64,000 nt of DNA from Actinoplanes sp. TBRC 11911 (GCF_012933445.1 NZ_JABBNC010000001.1:310001-374000); one strand, 5' to 3'; counted from the first letter of the stretch, positions 32,928 to 42,529 are shown. Program-made: numbers and translations. The notes: generated from the letters alone by a model not told the origin.

Positions 32928-34379
32928 CTACGCGCCCTCCTCGCCCAGGATCGAGCCGATGCGCTGGACCGCGGCCGGGCGCCGGGTGCGCATCGTGCCG
33001 ACCACGACGAGGCCGAACATCACCCAGGTCAGAGCCAGGTACGGGGTCATGTTCAGCGGATAGACCGGCACCGGATAGACCGATCCGTACAGCGCCGCCG
33101 CGAAGATGAGAATCCCCACCGCCGGAATGCCCAGGTGCAGAAGCGGGCGGTAGCGCGGATGCGTCCGCCGGAAGAAGACCGCGCCGCCGACACACAGTCC
33201 GATGTAGACGATGATGATGGCGAGCGTACCGAGCGTGGCGAAGAAGTAATACACCGTGGTCGGCGCCGCACCGAGGGCGCCGGGACCGACGCCGAACCCG
33301 ACCGCCGCCGCGAGCACGGTCGCCAGCACGGCCGAGGTCACCGTGGCGTTCACCGGCGTCTTGAACCGGGCGTGCACCACCCCCAGCCGGCGTGGCAACG
33401 ATCCTTCCCGGCCCATGGCGTACAGGGTGCGGGTGGCCGCTGTCACACAGCCGACGCAGACGATGAACGCCGACAGCAGCGCCCCGACCTCGACCAGCGT
33501 GCCGAAGGCACCGCCCAGGTAGGTGTCCGCGATCGTCCGCAGCGCGAAGTGGTCGGCGCCGAAGGCGCTCCCGGCCCGGACGCCGAAACCGATGGTGAGG
33601 CTGTAGGTGGTCCAGAGGTAGAAGACGATCGCGAACCCGACGGACACGATCACCGCCACCGGGATCGACCGGCGCGGCCGCGATGTCTCCTCGCCGAAGT
33701 CGGCCGCCGTCTCGAAGCCGATGTACGACGTGACGCCGAGGATGATCCCGTAGAAGACGCCGTTGAATCCGCCCTTCTGGGTGTGGCTGAACGTGAACGG
33801 CGCCAGGGTGTTCCCGTGGGCGCCGCCCTTGGCCGTCACCACCACGTTCACGACCAGGATCACGAGCACCGTGGCGAGCCCGACGGCCAGTTGCAGGCGC
33901 GTGGTGATCCGGACGTGCGCGACCGACAGCAGGACCAGCACCACCATGCCCGCCGCGAACAGCGGGAACCACCAGTGAATCGCCAGATGCAGCAGGTCGC
34001 AGAGCAGGTAGGAGACCGCGGCCATCGTCATCGGCACGAAACAGAGCACCGCGAACCCGTACGTCCAGCCCGCGACGAAGCCCGCCGGCCTGCCGAGGGT
34101 CCGGCTCGCGTACGTGTAGGCGTATCCGGCCGAGGCCATCCGCCGCGCGAACCCGGCGACCACGAACGCGAGCGCCAGGCAGGCGATGCCGCCGATGAGG
34201 AACGCCAGCGGTGTCGAACCACCGGCCACCGCCGCCACCCCGGGCACGTTGAGCAGCATCGCCATGCCCGGCGCGAGCACGGTGACCGAGACGGCGACGG
34301 CATCCACCGTGGAAAGCACGCCCCGGGCCAGTTGTCTGTCTAAGGGAGGCACTCCACCATGACGTGACGCAGACCGCAA
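32928..34379 (-). CDS. APC-family amino acid permease
   Basis: 483 residues, about 12 transmembrane helices. It has the APC opening VSVTVLAPGMAMLLNVPGVA, helix 3 GWTYGFAVLCFVPMTMA and GVTSYIGFETAADFGEETSR, the conserved transport loop; RTLYAMGREGSLPRRL is another family mark. Secondary transporter for an amino acid or polyamine. The TTG start at 34379 is not well supported by a ribosome site; GTG 34352 is an alternative. Confidence 0.88.
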   Translation of the reverse strand: MRSASRHGGVPPLDRQLARGVLSTVDAVAVSVTVLAPGMAMLLNVPGVAAVAGGSTPLAFLIGGIACLALAFVVAGFARRMASAGYAYTYASRTLGRPAGFVAGWTYGFAVLCFVPMTMAAVSYLLCDLLHLAIHWWFPLFAAGMVVLVLLSVAHVRITTRLQLAVGLATVLVILVVNVVVTAKGGAHGNTLAPFTFSHTQKGGFNGVFYGIILGVTSYIGFETAADFGEETSRPRRSIPVAVIVSVGFAIVFYLWTTYSLTIGFGVRAGSAFGADHFALRTIADTYLGGAFGTLVEVGALLSAFIVCVGCVTAATRTLYAMGREGSLPRRLGVVHARFKTPVNATVTSAVLATVLAAAVGFGVGPGALGAAPTTVYYFFATLGTLAIIIVYIGLCVGGAVFFRRTHPRYRPLLHLGIPAVGILIFAAALYGSVYPVPVYPLNMTPYLALTWVMFGLVVVGTMRTRRPAAVQRIGSILGEEGA

Positions 34380-34470
34380 GGTTCACCCGTGCGTTGTGGA
34401 TCACGTCGCTGAATTCCGGGACGGTGTCGGCGTTTCCCAGGTGCTCCCGACCTGACCTGGCGGCCGTTCC

Positions 34471-36315
34471 ATGTTCAGAAGACCCCACCTCGTAGACGCG
34501 GTGACGTTGGTGGTCCTAGCCGCCGCGACCGCTTTCGCGGTGACGTGTGTCGTCTGCGAGGGCCCCCTCGTCGTATCCAGCCTGCTCGTCGGCATGGCGG
34601 CGATCGTGGGCACGGTCACCGCGACGATCGCCCGCGACGCGATCCGCTCCGAACGCGCACGCGGCCGTCTGGCCGACGAGCAGGCCGCGCTGCGGCACAT
34701 CGCCACCTTGGTGGGGTCTTCCGCCGCCCCGGCCGACGTCTGCGCGTCGGTCGCCGAGGCGATCGCGCGGCTCTTCGGTGCCGACGCGACCTTCGTGGCC
34801 CGCCTCGATCATCCGGACGACATCGGCCAGGGCGATCCGAGCCTGACCATCGTCGGTTCCTACGGCCTCGCCGCGACGACGGCACCGGCGGGCACGCGGC
34901 CCGCGCTGCTGCGGAGCCGGTTGGTGCACACCGCGCTGCAGACGCGCCGGCCGGCCCGCGTGGACACCGGCCGCGACCAGACCGGACCGCCGGCCGCGAT
35001 CGCCGCCCGGCTCGGCCTGCGGTGCGCGATCGCCGTGCCCATCGTGGTGGGCTCGCGTCTCTGGGGCGTCACGATCGTCGGATCCGCGGGTGACATCGAG
35101 GCGGGCGCCGAGCGCAGCATCGCCGACTTCGTCGAGCTCAGCGCCCTGGCCATCGCGAACTCCGAGGCCGACACCGCGGTCACCCGGCTGGTCGAGGTCC
35201 AGGCGTCGCTGCGCCGCATCGCCCTGCTCATCGCCGAGGGCGAGCCACCGGAAGTGGTGTTCGCCACGGTCACCCGCGAGGTGCTGCGCCACGTCGGCGA
35301 GGACGGCGACACGGCTCGGCTGATGCGCTTCGAGCTCGACGGCACGTTCACGTTGCTGGCGCACGCCGGACCCGATCGGCCGCCCGGCATGGCCGAGCTG
35401 CCGGAGATCCTGCCGATCGACGGCGTTCTGGAGACCGTACGCCGGACCGGGCGGCCCAGCCGCGTCGGCGACTATCGCACGCTCGCGGGCGGCGAACCGC
35501 TGGTGCGTCAGGGGGTGCTGGCGGCGGCCGGCGTGCCGGTGCACGTCAACGGGCGGCTCTGGGGACTGACCGTGATCGCGGCCCGACGGCCCTGGCTGGC
35601 CCCCGATCTGGAAGCCCGGATGACCAAGTTCACCGACCTGGTCGCCACCGCCGTCGCGGACGCCCAGAGCCGCGCCGAACTGATCAGCTCCCGCGCCCGG
35701 ATCGTCGCGGCCGCCGACGAGACCCGCCGGCGCATCGAACGCGACCTGCACGACGGCGTCCAGCAGAGCCTGACCGCCCTGGCCCTGCGGCTGCGTGCGG
35801 CGGCGATGGACGCGGCCGTGCGGGGCGAGACGCACGACGACGCATCCGCCGGTGCCGCCGATCTCATGACGATCATCGAGCACCTGCGGGAGCTGTCCCG
35901 CGGCATCCACCCGGTCACGTTGTCCGTCTCCGGCCTGCCCACCGCCCTGCGCGCCCTGGCCCGCCGAGCACCGGTGCCGATGACCGTCGACGTCCGTTTC
36001 GACGAACGGCTGCCCATATCGCTCGAGGCCGGCGCCTACTACGTGGTCTCGGAGATGCTCACGAACGCGGCGAAGTACGCCCACGCCTCGGCCATCGAGG
36101 TGATGGCCGAGACGAAGGACGACATGCTGACCCTGCGCGTGCACGACGACGGCGTCGGCGGCGCGGACCCGGGCGGCGGGACCGGGCTGCGGGGCCTGCG
36201 GGACCGGATCGAGGCGCTGGGCGGGTCCTTCGATCTGCGCAGCCCGCCGGGCGGGGGCACGACGCTCACCTGCCGGGTCCCGGCCGGCGTTCTCAGCCCT
36301 GGAGCTCGCGGATGA
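34471..36315 (+). CDS. GAF-containing NarL-type sensor histidine kinase
   Basis: 614 residues. One N-terminal hydrophobic stretch (residues 10-50), two tandem GAF domains (about 75-230 and 235-400), then a HisKA_3 domain with H427 in [13 protein letters not shown] and a HATPase lobe ([36 protein letters not shown]). The GAF domains may bind a small molecule, haem or flavin; no Cys/His cluster is evident. No regulator is adjacent, so the partner lies elsewhere. Convergent overlap with the M48 protease gene (23 bp). Confidence 0.9.
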   Translation: MFRRPHLVDAVTLVVLAAATAFAVTCVVCEGPLVVSSLLVGMAAIVGTVTATIARDAIRSERARGRLADEQAALRHIATLVGSSAAPADVCASVAEAIARLFGADATFVARLDHPDDIGQGDPSLTIVGSYGLAATTAPAGTRPALLRSRLVHTALQTRRPARVDTGRDQTGPPAAIAARLGLRCAIAVPIVVGSRLWGVTIVGSAGDIEAGAERSIADFVELSALAIANSEADTAVTRLVEVQASLRRIALLIAEGEPPEVVFATVTREVLRHVGEDGDTARLMRFELDGTFTLLAHAGPDRPPGMAELPEILPIDGVLETVRRTGRPSRVGDYRTLAGGEPLVRQGVLAAAGVPVHVNGRLWGLTVIAARRPWLAPDLEARMTKFTDLVATAVADAQSRAELISSRARIVAAADETRRRIERDLHDGVQQSLTALALRLRAAAMDAAVRGETHDDASAGAADLMTIIEHLRELSRGIHPVTLSVSGLPTALRALARRAPVPMTVDVRFDERLPISLEAGAYYVVSEMLTNAAKYAHASAIEVMAETKDDMLTLRVHDDGVGGADPGGGTGLRGLRDRIEALGGSFDLRSPPGGGTTLTCRVPAGVLSPGARG

Positions 36316-37555
36316 CCCGCTTCTCGTGCACCGCCAGCTCGTCGTCGATGTGTGCGGCCTCGGCCTCGGTCAACGTGACGGCGGCCGCCTGGGCGGGACG
36401 GCGCTCGAGCATCTCGGCGCGAAGCGCGGCGGGCGGGTGCGAGGCGTACAGGGAAACCTCGGTGTGGCGGCTGAGCCGGCGCAGCAGCGGGACCTTCGGA
36501 GCGAGGTTGCTGCGCGCGACGCGGGCGGCGTCATGCCAGGCCGACATGCCGTGGCCGGCGCGGGCTTCGCGGCGCACGACGGTGTCGATCGAGTCGGTCA
36601 TCACGATCTGATCGGTCAGGGTGATCGCCGCGGCGGTGCCACCCGCCCGGGCGGCCATCTCGTCGGCCAGGTATTCGGCGCGTTGCGAGTCGCGCTGGCT
36701 GATCCACACGAGCAGCACCTGCAGCGTCCGGGCGATGCCCGCGACGACCCGGCCGAGCGCCCGCGTGATGATCGAGGAGACGTACTCCAGCAGCCCGCGC
36801 CCGCCGATCCCGTCGAGGGCGAACAGCGCCGCGACCCGGCTCAGCGTCGTCTCGGCGACCTGCGTGAGCAGGCCCCGGCGGACGTCACCGTTGACGAAGT
36901 GACCCAGCTCGTGGCCCAGCAGCGCCACCCGCTCCTGCGGTTCCAGCGTCGCCCACAGCGGCAGGCCGACGCAGAGCACCCGGGTGCGGCGCAGACCCAC
37001 CGTGGTGGTGTACGCGTTCAGCTCGCAGCCGAGCAGCAGCACCTGCGGCATCGGCGCACCGACCGCGGCGGCGACCCGCTCGACCAGCCCGACGAGGTGC
37101 GGCGCCTTGTCCAGGTCCACGAGACGGCCCTGTTCGGGCAGTTTGGACAGCCGGCCCAGGCGCGGGCGCAGCATGAAGGCCATGCCCAGCAGCGCGGCGC
37201 CGAGAATCGTGCCCAGGCTGATGAAATCGAAGAAGAACAACCACAGCCCGAGTATGCCGATGCCCAGCACCACGGCGAGAAGCACGACCGACGCGGCCAG
37301 CGTGGTCAAGCGGGCCGCCGTCATCCGCCGCGGGGACAGCGGACCGTCGGCGAGAGCGGTGAACTGCGCCTCGGTCAGGCGGCTCGCCACCCGGTACAGC
37401 CGGCGGTCGAGAAAGCGCCAGCCGAGCACGACCGGCACCGCCTGATCGATGTTCCAGTCGCAGGACGGGCACCACGGCTTCTTGAGCCCGGTGGTCACCG
37501 TCGGCTGGGCACACCGGGGGCACGCCACGGCGGGCACAGTGGAGGGAGCAGTCAC
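36293..37555 (-). CDS. M48-family zinc metalloprotease
   Basis: 420 residues. The first 40 residues form a zinc ribbon ([22 protein letters not shown]). Two transmembrane helices follow near 90-140 ([36 protein letters not shown]). The catalytic motif is H215-E216-x2-H219 ([13 protein letters not shown]) and a third zinc ligand Glu lies in [14 protein letters not shown]. Family members include HtpX-type membrane quality-control proteases, and a similar role is likely. GTG start. Confidence 0.9.
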   Translation of the reverse strand: MTAPSTVPAVACPRCAQPTVTTGLKKPWCPSCDWNIDQAVPVVLGWRFLDRRLYRVASRLTEAQFTALADGPLSPRRMTAARLTTLAASVVLLAVVLGIGILGLWLFFFDFISLGTILGAALLGMAFMLRPRLGRLSKLPEQGRLVDLDKAPHLVGLVERVAAAVGAPMPQVLLLGCELNAYTTTVGLRRTRVLCVGLPLWATLEPQERVALLGHELGHFVNGDVRRGLLTQVAETTLSRVAALFALDGIGGRGLLEYVSSIITRALGRVVAGIARTLQVLLVWISQRDSQRAEYLADEMAARAGGTAAAITLTDQIVMTDSIDTVVRREARAGHGMSAWHDAARVARSNLAPKVPLLRRLSRHTEVSLYASHPPAALRAEMLERRPAQAAAVTLTEAEAAHIDDELAVHEKRVIRELQG

Positions 37556-37619
37556 GGTCGTGGATCATGCCGGGTCGGAAGTCCCTTCGCCACCCCGTAC
37601 GGCTCCGGCCGCCACGGCG

Positions 37620-37645
37620 ATCGAAAGACGTTAATATCCTTCGAT
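37620..37645. promoter_or_regulatory. Palindrome and promoter over the CopC start (leaderless candidate)
   Basis: ATCGAA (37620-37625) and TTCGAT (37640-37645) are exact inverted arms 14 bp apart. Between them TAATAT (37632-37637) lies seven bases before the ATG at 37644, where a transcript would start. No Shine-Dalgarno is seen, which suggests a leaderless mRNA with the start inside an operator. Confidence 0.35.
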
Positions 37646-38276
37646 GGGGCGTACCTCGATCAGGTCTTTCATCGTCGTGGCCGGCGTGCTGGCGCTGGCC
37701 CTCGTGGCACCGCAACCGGCCTCGGCGCACGGCCGGCTGGTCAGTTCGATCCCGGCGGAGGGCGCGCGGCTGGACTCTCCGACCGCGACGGTGACCCTCG
37801 CGTTCACCGAGAAACCAGCGTCGTCCGCGTTCTTCGCGGTCATCGCCCCCAGCGGCGTCCGCGTCGATCAGCCGTGGTCGCACGCGACGCCTTTCCGCCT
37901 GGACAAGCCGGTCACCGAGTATCAGCTCGAGAACGGGCAGTGGCAGCCGCGCGAGTTCCACGCCGGGTTCCCCGCCCGCATCCCGGTGACCCATTGGCCC
38001 GAGCGCGGGGCGTACGTCGTGCGCTATCAGACGGTGGCGTCGGACGGCGACACCGTGCAGGGCGAAATCCGGTTCACGTACGCCGGTGCGACCACCCCGG
38101 CACCGCCCGGCTGGCGGCCGCCTGCGAACGGCCCGAGCGTGGTGCCGGCGGCGGCCGCGGCGACGCCCAGCGAGGAGAACGGCCGGGGTCCGTGGCCGTG
38201 GCTCGTACCGGTTCTGCTCGTGGTCGCGGTCGCCGGAGCCGTGGCCCTGGTCCGCACCGAGCGGTCCAAGCACTGA
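37644..38276 (+). CDS. CopC-domain copper-binding exported protein
   Basis: 210 residues. Signal peptide 1-28 ends LVAPQPASA and exposes H at the mature N-terminus (HGRLVSSIPAEGARL), the usual CopC copper-ligand position. The CopC beta-barrel runs to about residue 160 (VTLAFTEKPASSAFFAVIAP, SDGDTVQGEIRFTYAG). A Pro/Ala linker leads to a C-terminal helix (VPVLLVVAVAGAVAL), so it is anchored outward. Binds copper in the cell envelope; no CopD fusion here. It lies 56 bp before the flavoprotein operon and may be its first gene, but spacing leaves that open. Confidence 0.85.
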   Translation: MGRTSIRSFIVVAGVLALALVAPQPASAHGRLVSSIPAEGARLDSPTATVTLAFTEKPASSAFFAVIAPSGVRVDQPWSHATPFRLDKPVTEYQLENGQWQPREFHAGFPARIPVTHWPERGAYVVRYQTVASDGDTVQGEIRFTYAGATTPAPPGWRPPANGPSVVPAAAAATPSEENGRGPWPWLVPVLLVVAVAGAVALVRTERSKH

Positions 38277-38332
38277 TCCCACCAGCGGAAACGCTTGCGT
38301 CCCACGGACCCACCGGTGTTACGTTCCTACGA

Positions 38333-39472
38333 ATGAGCGTGCACATGTCTGTCAATGACGACCTGACGCGGATCGTCGACGAGATCGTCGCGCCGGAAGC
38401 GGCCGAGATCGACCGTTCCGGATCGTTTCCGCACAAGGCGGTCGACGCGCTGGCGGACGCCGGGCTGCTCGCCGTCACCGTGCCGGCCGAGTTCGGTGGC
38501 GGCGGGAGCCTGCGCGACGCCGCCCGCGTGGTGCGGACCCTGTCCGGCGCGTGCGGGTCCACCGCGATGGTCGTGATGATGCACTACAGCGCCGTGGCCG
38601 CGCTGGCCGCCGCGGGCCGCGAGGCGGAGTTGCGCGAGATCGCGGACGGGCGGCACCTGAGCACGCTGGCGTTCTCCGAACCCGGTTCGCGCAGCCATTT
38701 CTGGGCGCCGATGAGCTCGGCCGCCGCGGACGGCGACGCGGTGCTGCTGAACGCGCGCAAGAGCTGGGTCACCTCGGCCGCCGCGGCGGACAGCTTCGTG
38801 TGGTCGAGCCGGCCGATGTCCGGCGACGGGCCGATGTCGCTGTGGTTCGTGCGAGCGGACACGCCCGGGCTGTCGGCGGCCGGCGGCTTCGACGGTCTGG
38901 GGCTGCGCGGCAACGGCTCGGTCCCGATGTCGGCGGTCGAGGTGCGGGTGCCGCCGGGGTCGCTGCTCGGCTCCGACGGCGGCGGCCTGGACCTGGCGCT
39001 GGCCTCGGTGCTGCCGGTTTTCCTGCTGCTCAACGCCTCGGCCAGCGTCGGGCTGATGGAGGCGGTCACCGCCGAGACGGTGGCGCACCTCGGCCGCACC
39101 CGGCTCGAGCATCTCGGCCGGTCGCTCGCCGCCGCGCCGGAACCCCGCGCCGCGGTGGCCCGGATGCGGATCGACACCGACCGCACCGCAGCACTGGTCG
39201 ACGCGGCGCTCACCGCGATGGAGGAGGGCCGGCCCGAGGCGCAGCTGCTGGTGCTGGAGGTGAAGGCCGCAGCCGACGAGGGCGCGGCGGCCACCGCGGA
39301 CCTCGCGATGCTCACCTGCGGCGGGGCCGCGTTCCGCAAGGAACTGGGCATCGAGCGCCGGTTCCGCGACTCGCGCGCGGCCCGGGTGATGGCTCCGACC
39401 ACCGCGGCGCTGCACGACTTCGTCGGGCGGGCGCTGTGCGGTCTGCCGCTGCTGGACGGGCCGGACGCGTGA
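38333..39472 (+). CDS. Acyl-CoA-dehydrogenase-fold flavoprotein
   Basis: 379 residues, compact for the superfamily. N-terminal helical domain (FPHKAVDALADAGLLAVTVP and the GGGGS loop), mid beta-domain with LSTLAFSEPGSRSHFWAPMS and KSWVTSAAAADSFVWSSRP, and a helical C-terminal domain. It resembles the SfnB/DszC-like monooxygenase-side branch at least as much as true acyl-CoA dehydrogenases. FAD or FMN is expected. GTGA overlap couples it to the PhnD-like gene, and it starts a three-gene unit whose last member is a TusA-like/diiron fusion. The reaction is unknown; an oxidative step on a sulfur- or carrier-bound substrate is one guess. Confidence 0.75.
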   Translation: MSVHMSVNDDLTRIVDEIVAPEAAEIDRSGSFPHKAVDALADAGLLAVTVPAEFGGGGSLRDAARVVRTLSGACGSTAMVVMMHYSAVAALAAAGREAELREIADGRHLSTLAFSEPGSRSHFWAPMSSAAADGDAVLLNARKSWVTSAAAADSFVWSSRPMSGDGPMSLWFVRADTPGLSAAGGFDGLGLRGNGSVPMSAVEVRVPPGSLLGSDGGGLDLALASVLPVFLLLNASASVGLMEAVTAETVAHLGRTRLEHLGRSLAAAPEPRAAVARMRIDTDRTAALVDAALTAMEEGRPEAQLLVLEVKAAADEGAAATADLAMLTCGGAAFRKELGIERRFRDSRAARVMAPTTAALHDFVGRALCGLPLLDGPDA

Positions 39473-40299
39473 GCCTGCTGCTGGGCGCGGTCGCCTACGA
39501 CCCCAAGGTGGTCACCATCTGGACCGGTTTCCGGACGTGGTTCCGCGACCGCGGGGTGGACTTCGACTACGTGCTCTACTCGCAGTACGAACGTCAGGTC
39601 GAGGCGTTGCTGGACGGCTCGATCGACCTGGCGTGGAACTCGCCGCTCGCGTGGATCCGGGCGCGGCGGCTGGCCCGGCACCGCGGCGCCGAGGTGCGCG
39701 CGGTCGCCATGCGCGACACCGACCGCGACCTGGCCTCGGTCATCGTGGTGCGGGCCGATTCGGACCTGCACACCCTCGACGATCTGCGGGGCCGCACGGT
39801 GGCCACCGGCGCGATCGACTCGCCGCAGGCCACCCTGCTCCCCCTCGCGGTGCTGGCCGACGCCGGGGTGCAGGCCCGGATCCGGCGCCACGACATCGGG
39901 GTCGGCCTGCACGGCGACCACATCGGCGGGGAACGCGAGGCGGCCCGGGCGCTGCGGACCGGGGGCGCCGACGCGGCCTGCCTGATCGACGCGAACCTGC
40001 TGCAGTTCGCCCGCGAGGGGGTACTGCCGTCCGGATCGGTCCGGGTGCTCGGCCAGACCACGCCGTACGACCATTGCAACCTGACCGCCGGCCCGGGCGT
40101 GGACGCGGAGGCGTTCGTCGACATGTTGCTGGGCATGGAGTACGGCGACGACCAGCTTCGCCCGCTGCTCGATCTCGAGGGCCTGAAGCAGTGGCTCCCC
40201 GGGCGTACGGAGGGGTATGCGGCGCTGGACGCGGCGGTGACCGCGACCGGCTTCTACCGACAGGACGGTGGAATCGGTGCCACCGGTTATCGACCTTGA
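39469..40299 (+). CDS. Cytosolic PhnD/SsuA-like periplasmic-binding-fold protein
   Basis: 276 residues. The PhnD-type binding fold is visible in LLLGAVAYDPKVVTIWTGFR, DLAWNSPLAWIRARRLARHR and LRGRTVATGAIDSPQATLLP, but there is no signal peptide and no lipobox; the GTG at 39469 is inside the preceding stop overlap, so an N-terminal export signal cannot be added in frame. No permease or ATPase is nearby. Cytosolic proteins of this fold include enzymes (MqnA/MqnD-like, Thi5-like), so a catalytic or sensing role is more likely than transport. The 3' end overlaps the fusion gene by 32 bp. Confidence 0.75.
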   Translation: MSLLLGAVAYDPKVVTIWTGFRTWFRDRGVDFDYVLYSQYERQVEALLDGSIDLAWNSPLAWIRARRLARHRGAEVRAVAMRDTDRDLASVIVVRADSDLHTLDDLRGRTVATGAIDSPQATLLPLAVLADAGVQARIRRHDIGVGLHGDHIGGEREAARALRTGGADAACLIDANLLQFAREGVLPSGSVRVLGQTTPYDHCNLTAGPGVDAEAFVDMLLGMEYGDDQLRPLLDLEGLKQWLPGRTEGYAALDAAVTATGFYRQDGGIGATGYRP

Positions 40300-41446
40300 G
40301 GGGCTGGGCCTCGACGGCGGCGCCCACCTGCTGATCGACCACGCCCTGGCAGCGCTGCGGCCGGGCGAGAGCCTGCGGGTCCGCGGTCATCACCCGGCGC
40401 TGGCGGTGCAACTGGCCGCGTGGTGCCGGTCCGAGGGCCACCTGTACCTGCCGGAGATGACCGTGGTGAAGGGATCCGCGGACGCGGAACGCTGGGCGCA
40501 CGCGGAACGCGCCGGACAGGCCGCCGCCACCGTGGCGGAACGCGCGAAACCGGAGTGGGGGCTGGCCGCCCGGGGCGCGCTGGTCGAGCCGGGCGGGCCG
40601 CCGCTCGACGTGGACTGGGCCGAACGCGACCATGTGTGGGCGGACATCGCGCCGCAGCTCTACGCGCAGGCCAACGCGAACCAGTGGAATCCGGCGACCG
40701 CTGTCGACTGGGCCGGCCCGCACACCGTGCCGGACGACATCGAGGACGCGGTCGTCCAGATCATGACGTACCTGGTGGAGAACGAGCAGGCCGCGCTGAT
40801 GATCCCGGCCCGGCTGCTGGCCCGGCTGCACCCGCACTACCGCGAGGTGATGCAGCTGCTCGCCGCCCAGGCCGCGGACGAGGCCCGGCACCTGGAGATC
40901 TTCACGCGGCGGGCCTTGCTGTATCGCGACGTGCTGGGCGTCTCCGGCGCCGGCGGGCGGTCGTCGCTGCAGAGCCTGCTCGACGAGCCGGACTACACGC
41001 TCGCCTCGTTCCTGTTGTCGGTGCTCGGCGAGGGCAGCTTCCTGGACCTGCTGCGGTTCGTGCAGCGGCACGCCCCGGACCGCGCCACCGCCGACGTCAC
41101 CATGCTGGCCGGGCGCGACGAGGCCCGGCACGTCGCGTTCGGGGTCGCGCACACCGCGCACGTGGTCCGCACCGATCCGGCGTACCTGGCGCGGCTGCGC
41201 GGTGCCGTGGAACGCCGGCATTCGGTGCTGGTGGACACCGCCGGGCTCAACAAGGAGGTGTTCGACTCGCTGGTGGTGCTCGCCGCCGGGTCCTGGACAC
41301 CGGACGCGATCGGGCACGGCTGGCGGCAGGTTCAGCGCCTGCAGCACACCATGGACGAGGGCCGGCAGCGGCGGTTGGAGTTCATCGGCTTCCCGGCCGA
41401 CGAGGCGGCCGAGATCTCCGCGCTGCACACCCGCAACTTCATGTGA
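40268..41446 (+). CDS. TusA-like/diiron ferritin-like fusion protein
   Basis: 392 residues. Residues 8-80 follow a TusA-like (SirA) fold pattern ending WCRSEGH, but the catalytic Cys-Pro is replaced by Asp-Gly-Gly. Residues 115-380 are a helical ferritin-like domain with a full diiron set: E171 or E173, E205-x2-H208 (DEARH), E255 and E285-x2-H288 (DEARH again). The fusion suggests that a sulfur-carrier-like domain positions a partner or substrate for an oxygen-activating diiron centre. It ends the three-gene unit and is convergent with the SHOCT-like operon. Confidence 0.75.
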   Translation: MESVPPVIDLEGLGLDGGAHLLIDHALAALRPGESLRVRGHHPALAVQLAAWCRSEGHLYLPEMTVVKGSADAERWAHAERAGQAAATVAERAKPEWGLAARGALVEPGGPPLDVDWAERDHVWADIAPQLYAQANANQWNPATAVDWAGPHTVPDDIEDAVVQIMTYLVENEQAALMIPARLLARLHPHYREVMQLLAAQAADEARHLEIFTRRALLYRDVLGVSGAGGRSSLQSLLDEPDYTLASFLLSVLGEGSFLDLLRFVQRHAPDRATADVTMLAGRDEARHVAFGVAHTAHVVRTDPAYLARLRGAVERRHSVLVDTAGLNKEVFDSLVVLAAGSWTPDAIGHGWRQVQRLQHTMDEGRQRRLEFIGFPADEAAEISALHTRNFM

Positions 41447-41463
41447 CCGCCGGCCGCACGGCG

Positions 41464-41889
41464 TCACTCGCAGAAGACCTTCACCTTGCTCGCGGCGTCG
41501 TCGACGTCGACGGTGAGTTCGTCGAGCTGCTCGATGAGCTCCTCGATGTCCTGCGGCTTGAGCTGGGTCAGGTCGATCGGCACCCCGGACTTGTCCAGCT
41601 GCGCGTTGAGCTTGGTGAGCGCCTGCGGCGGGACCAGGCTGGTGAGCCGGACCCCGGCGCGCAGCAACTGCAGCGGCACCCGGATGTTGATCCGCCCCGA
41701 CTCCTCGCCACCGGAGTTGTCCTCGACGAGCACCCGCAGATATTTCGGGCGTGGCTTCGCCTGGCCCGCGACCCCGGGCGGCGCGGCGGGCTGCTCGCGT
41801 CCGAGAGCGTCGATCAACTGCTCGGCCTCGTCCGCGGTGATCTTGCCGTTGGCCAGCATCTGCAGGATCTGGCGCCGGTCCTCGTTCAT
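41464..41889 (-). CDS. SHOCT-like (YvlB N-terminal type) domain protein
   Basis: 141 residues. The N-terminus ILQMLANGKITADEAEQLID is the short helical SHOCT-like module. The rest is rich in polar residues with a strand RINIRVPLQLLRAGVRLTSL and an acidic C-terminal helix (LKPQDIEELIEQLDELTVDV). Last gene of a three-gene unit with a DUF2089 regulator and a small membrane protein, similar in concept to the YvlB-type envelope-stress operons. ATG 41889 has GGAGG nearby. Confidence 0.75.
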   Translation of the reverse strand: MNEDRRQILQMLANGKITADEAEQLIDALGREQPAAPPGVAGQAKPRPKYLRVLVEDNSGGEESGRINIRVPLQLLRAGVRLTSLVPPQALTKLNAQLDKSGVPIDLTQLKPQDIEELIEQLDELTVDVDDAASKVKVFCE

Positions 41890-41909
41890 GTCCGTTCCTC
41901 CCCGTTGAC

Positions 41910-42170
41910 TTATCTGACGCTTACCAGGACGGCCATCTCGCCGTCCTCGATCTCGAACCGGGCGCCCGGGAGCGCCGAGAACAATCGCCCGGCCGTCCAT
42001 AGAGCCCCCGTCGCACTGATCCGGTGGATGCGGCACGCGACCAGCCCACCCACCAGGGCGAGCACCAGCAGCGGGGACAACAGCAGCAGCACCGGGAGAA
42101 CCGGCACACACCACCGGCGCCAGGGACCGCCGAGCCGGCGGTGCCGAACCGTCACCAGCTGCGGCATCAT
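41910..42170 (-). CDS. Small membrane protein of the DUF2089 operon
   Basis: 86 residues, one membrane segment (WCVPVLPVLLLLSPLLVLAL) then CRIHRISATGALWTAGRLFS and an acidic C-terminus. ATGA overlap with the DUF2089 stop and 20 bp before the SHOCT-like gene. Its small size and position suggest a sensor or membrane anchor for its operon partners; no family recognised. Confidence 0.65.
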   Translation of the reverse strand: MMPQLVTVRHRRLGGPWRRWCVPVLPVLLLLSPLLVLALVGGLVACRIHRISATGALWTAGRLFSALPGARFEIEDGEMAVLVSVR

Positions 42171-42529
42171 CGCGACCGGCCCAGCTCGGCCAGCGCCTCC
42201 TGGACGCTGATCTCGCCGCGCTGCAGCCGGGAGACCACATCGGCCCCGCTCGGCGCCGGGTCGGTGTCGACGAAGTCGAGGCGCTCGGCGATCCGGTTCA
42301 GCCGCGACTTGATCGTCGGATAGCTCACCCCGAAGATCCGCTCCATCTCCTTGATCGACCCGTGCGACCGCACGAACGCGGCCACGAACACCTGGTCGTC
42401 GCCGCTGAGCTGAGCCAGCTGCGGCGGCTCGAACTGGCCCTCGACCGCGACGCCGTTGCCGGTCAGCCGGACCCGCTCGACCACGAACGACTGCCCGCGC
42501 GTCAGATCCGTCAGCTCCTGCCAGTCCAT
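42167..42529 (-). CDS. DUF2089-family probable DNA-binding protein
   Basis: 120 residues. The helix-turn-helix-like segment SHGSIKEMERIFGVSYPTIK and the C-terminal SVQEALAELG are DUF2089 hallmarks. ATG 42529 is preceded by GGGGGAG. It heads the three-gene unit and probably regulates it through the 46-bp AT-rich palindrome just upstream. Confidence 0.85.
   Translation of the reverse strand: MDWQELTDLTRGQSFVVERVRLTGNGVAVEGQFEPPQLAQLSGDDQVFVAAFVRSHGSIKEMERIFGVSYPTIKSRLNRIAERLDFVDTDPAPSGADVVSRLQRGEISVQEALAELGRSR

Noticed and set aside
30579..34343. Very long open frame (over 1200 codons) on the plus strand opposite the PP2C, hydrolase and APC genes
   Set aside because: The protein is dominated by Arg/Gly/His/Ala/Gln/Asp/Val repeats typical of antisense frames in GC-rich DNA; the opposite strand encodes clear domain proteins.
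36326..38332. Upstream extension of the flavoprotein frame by 669 codons
   Set aside because: It is antisense to the M48 protease and CopC regions and has no domain character; the real start is ATG 38333.
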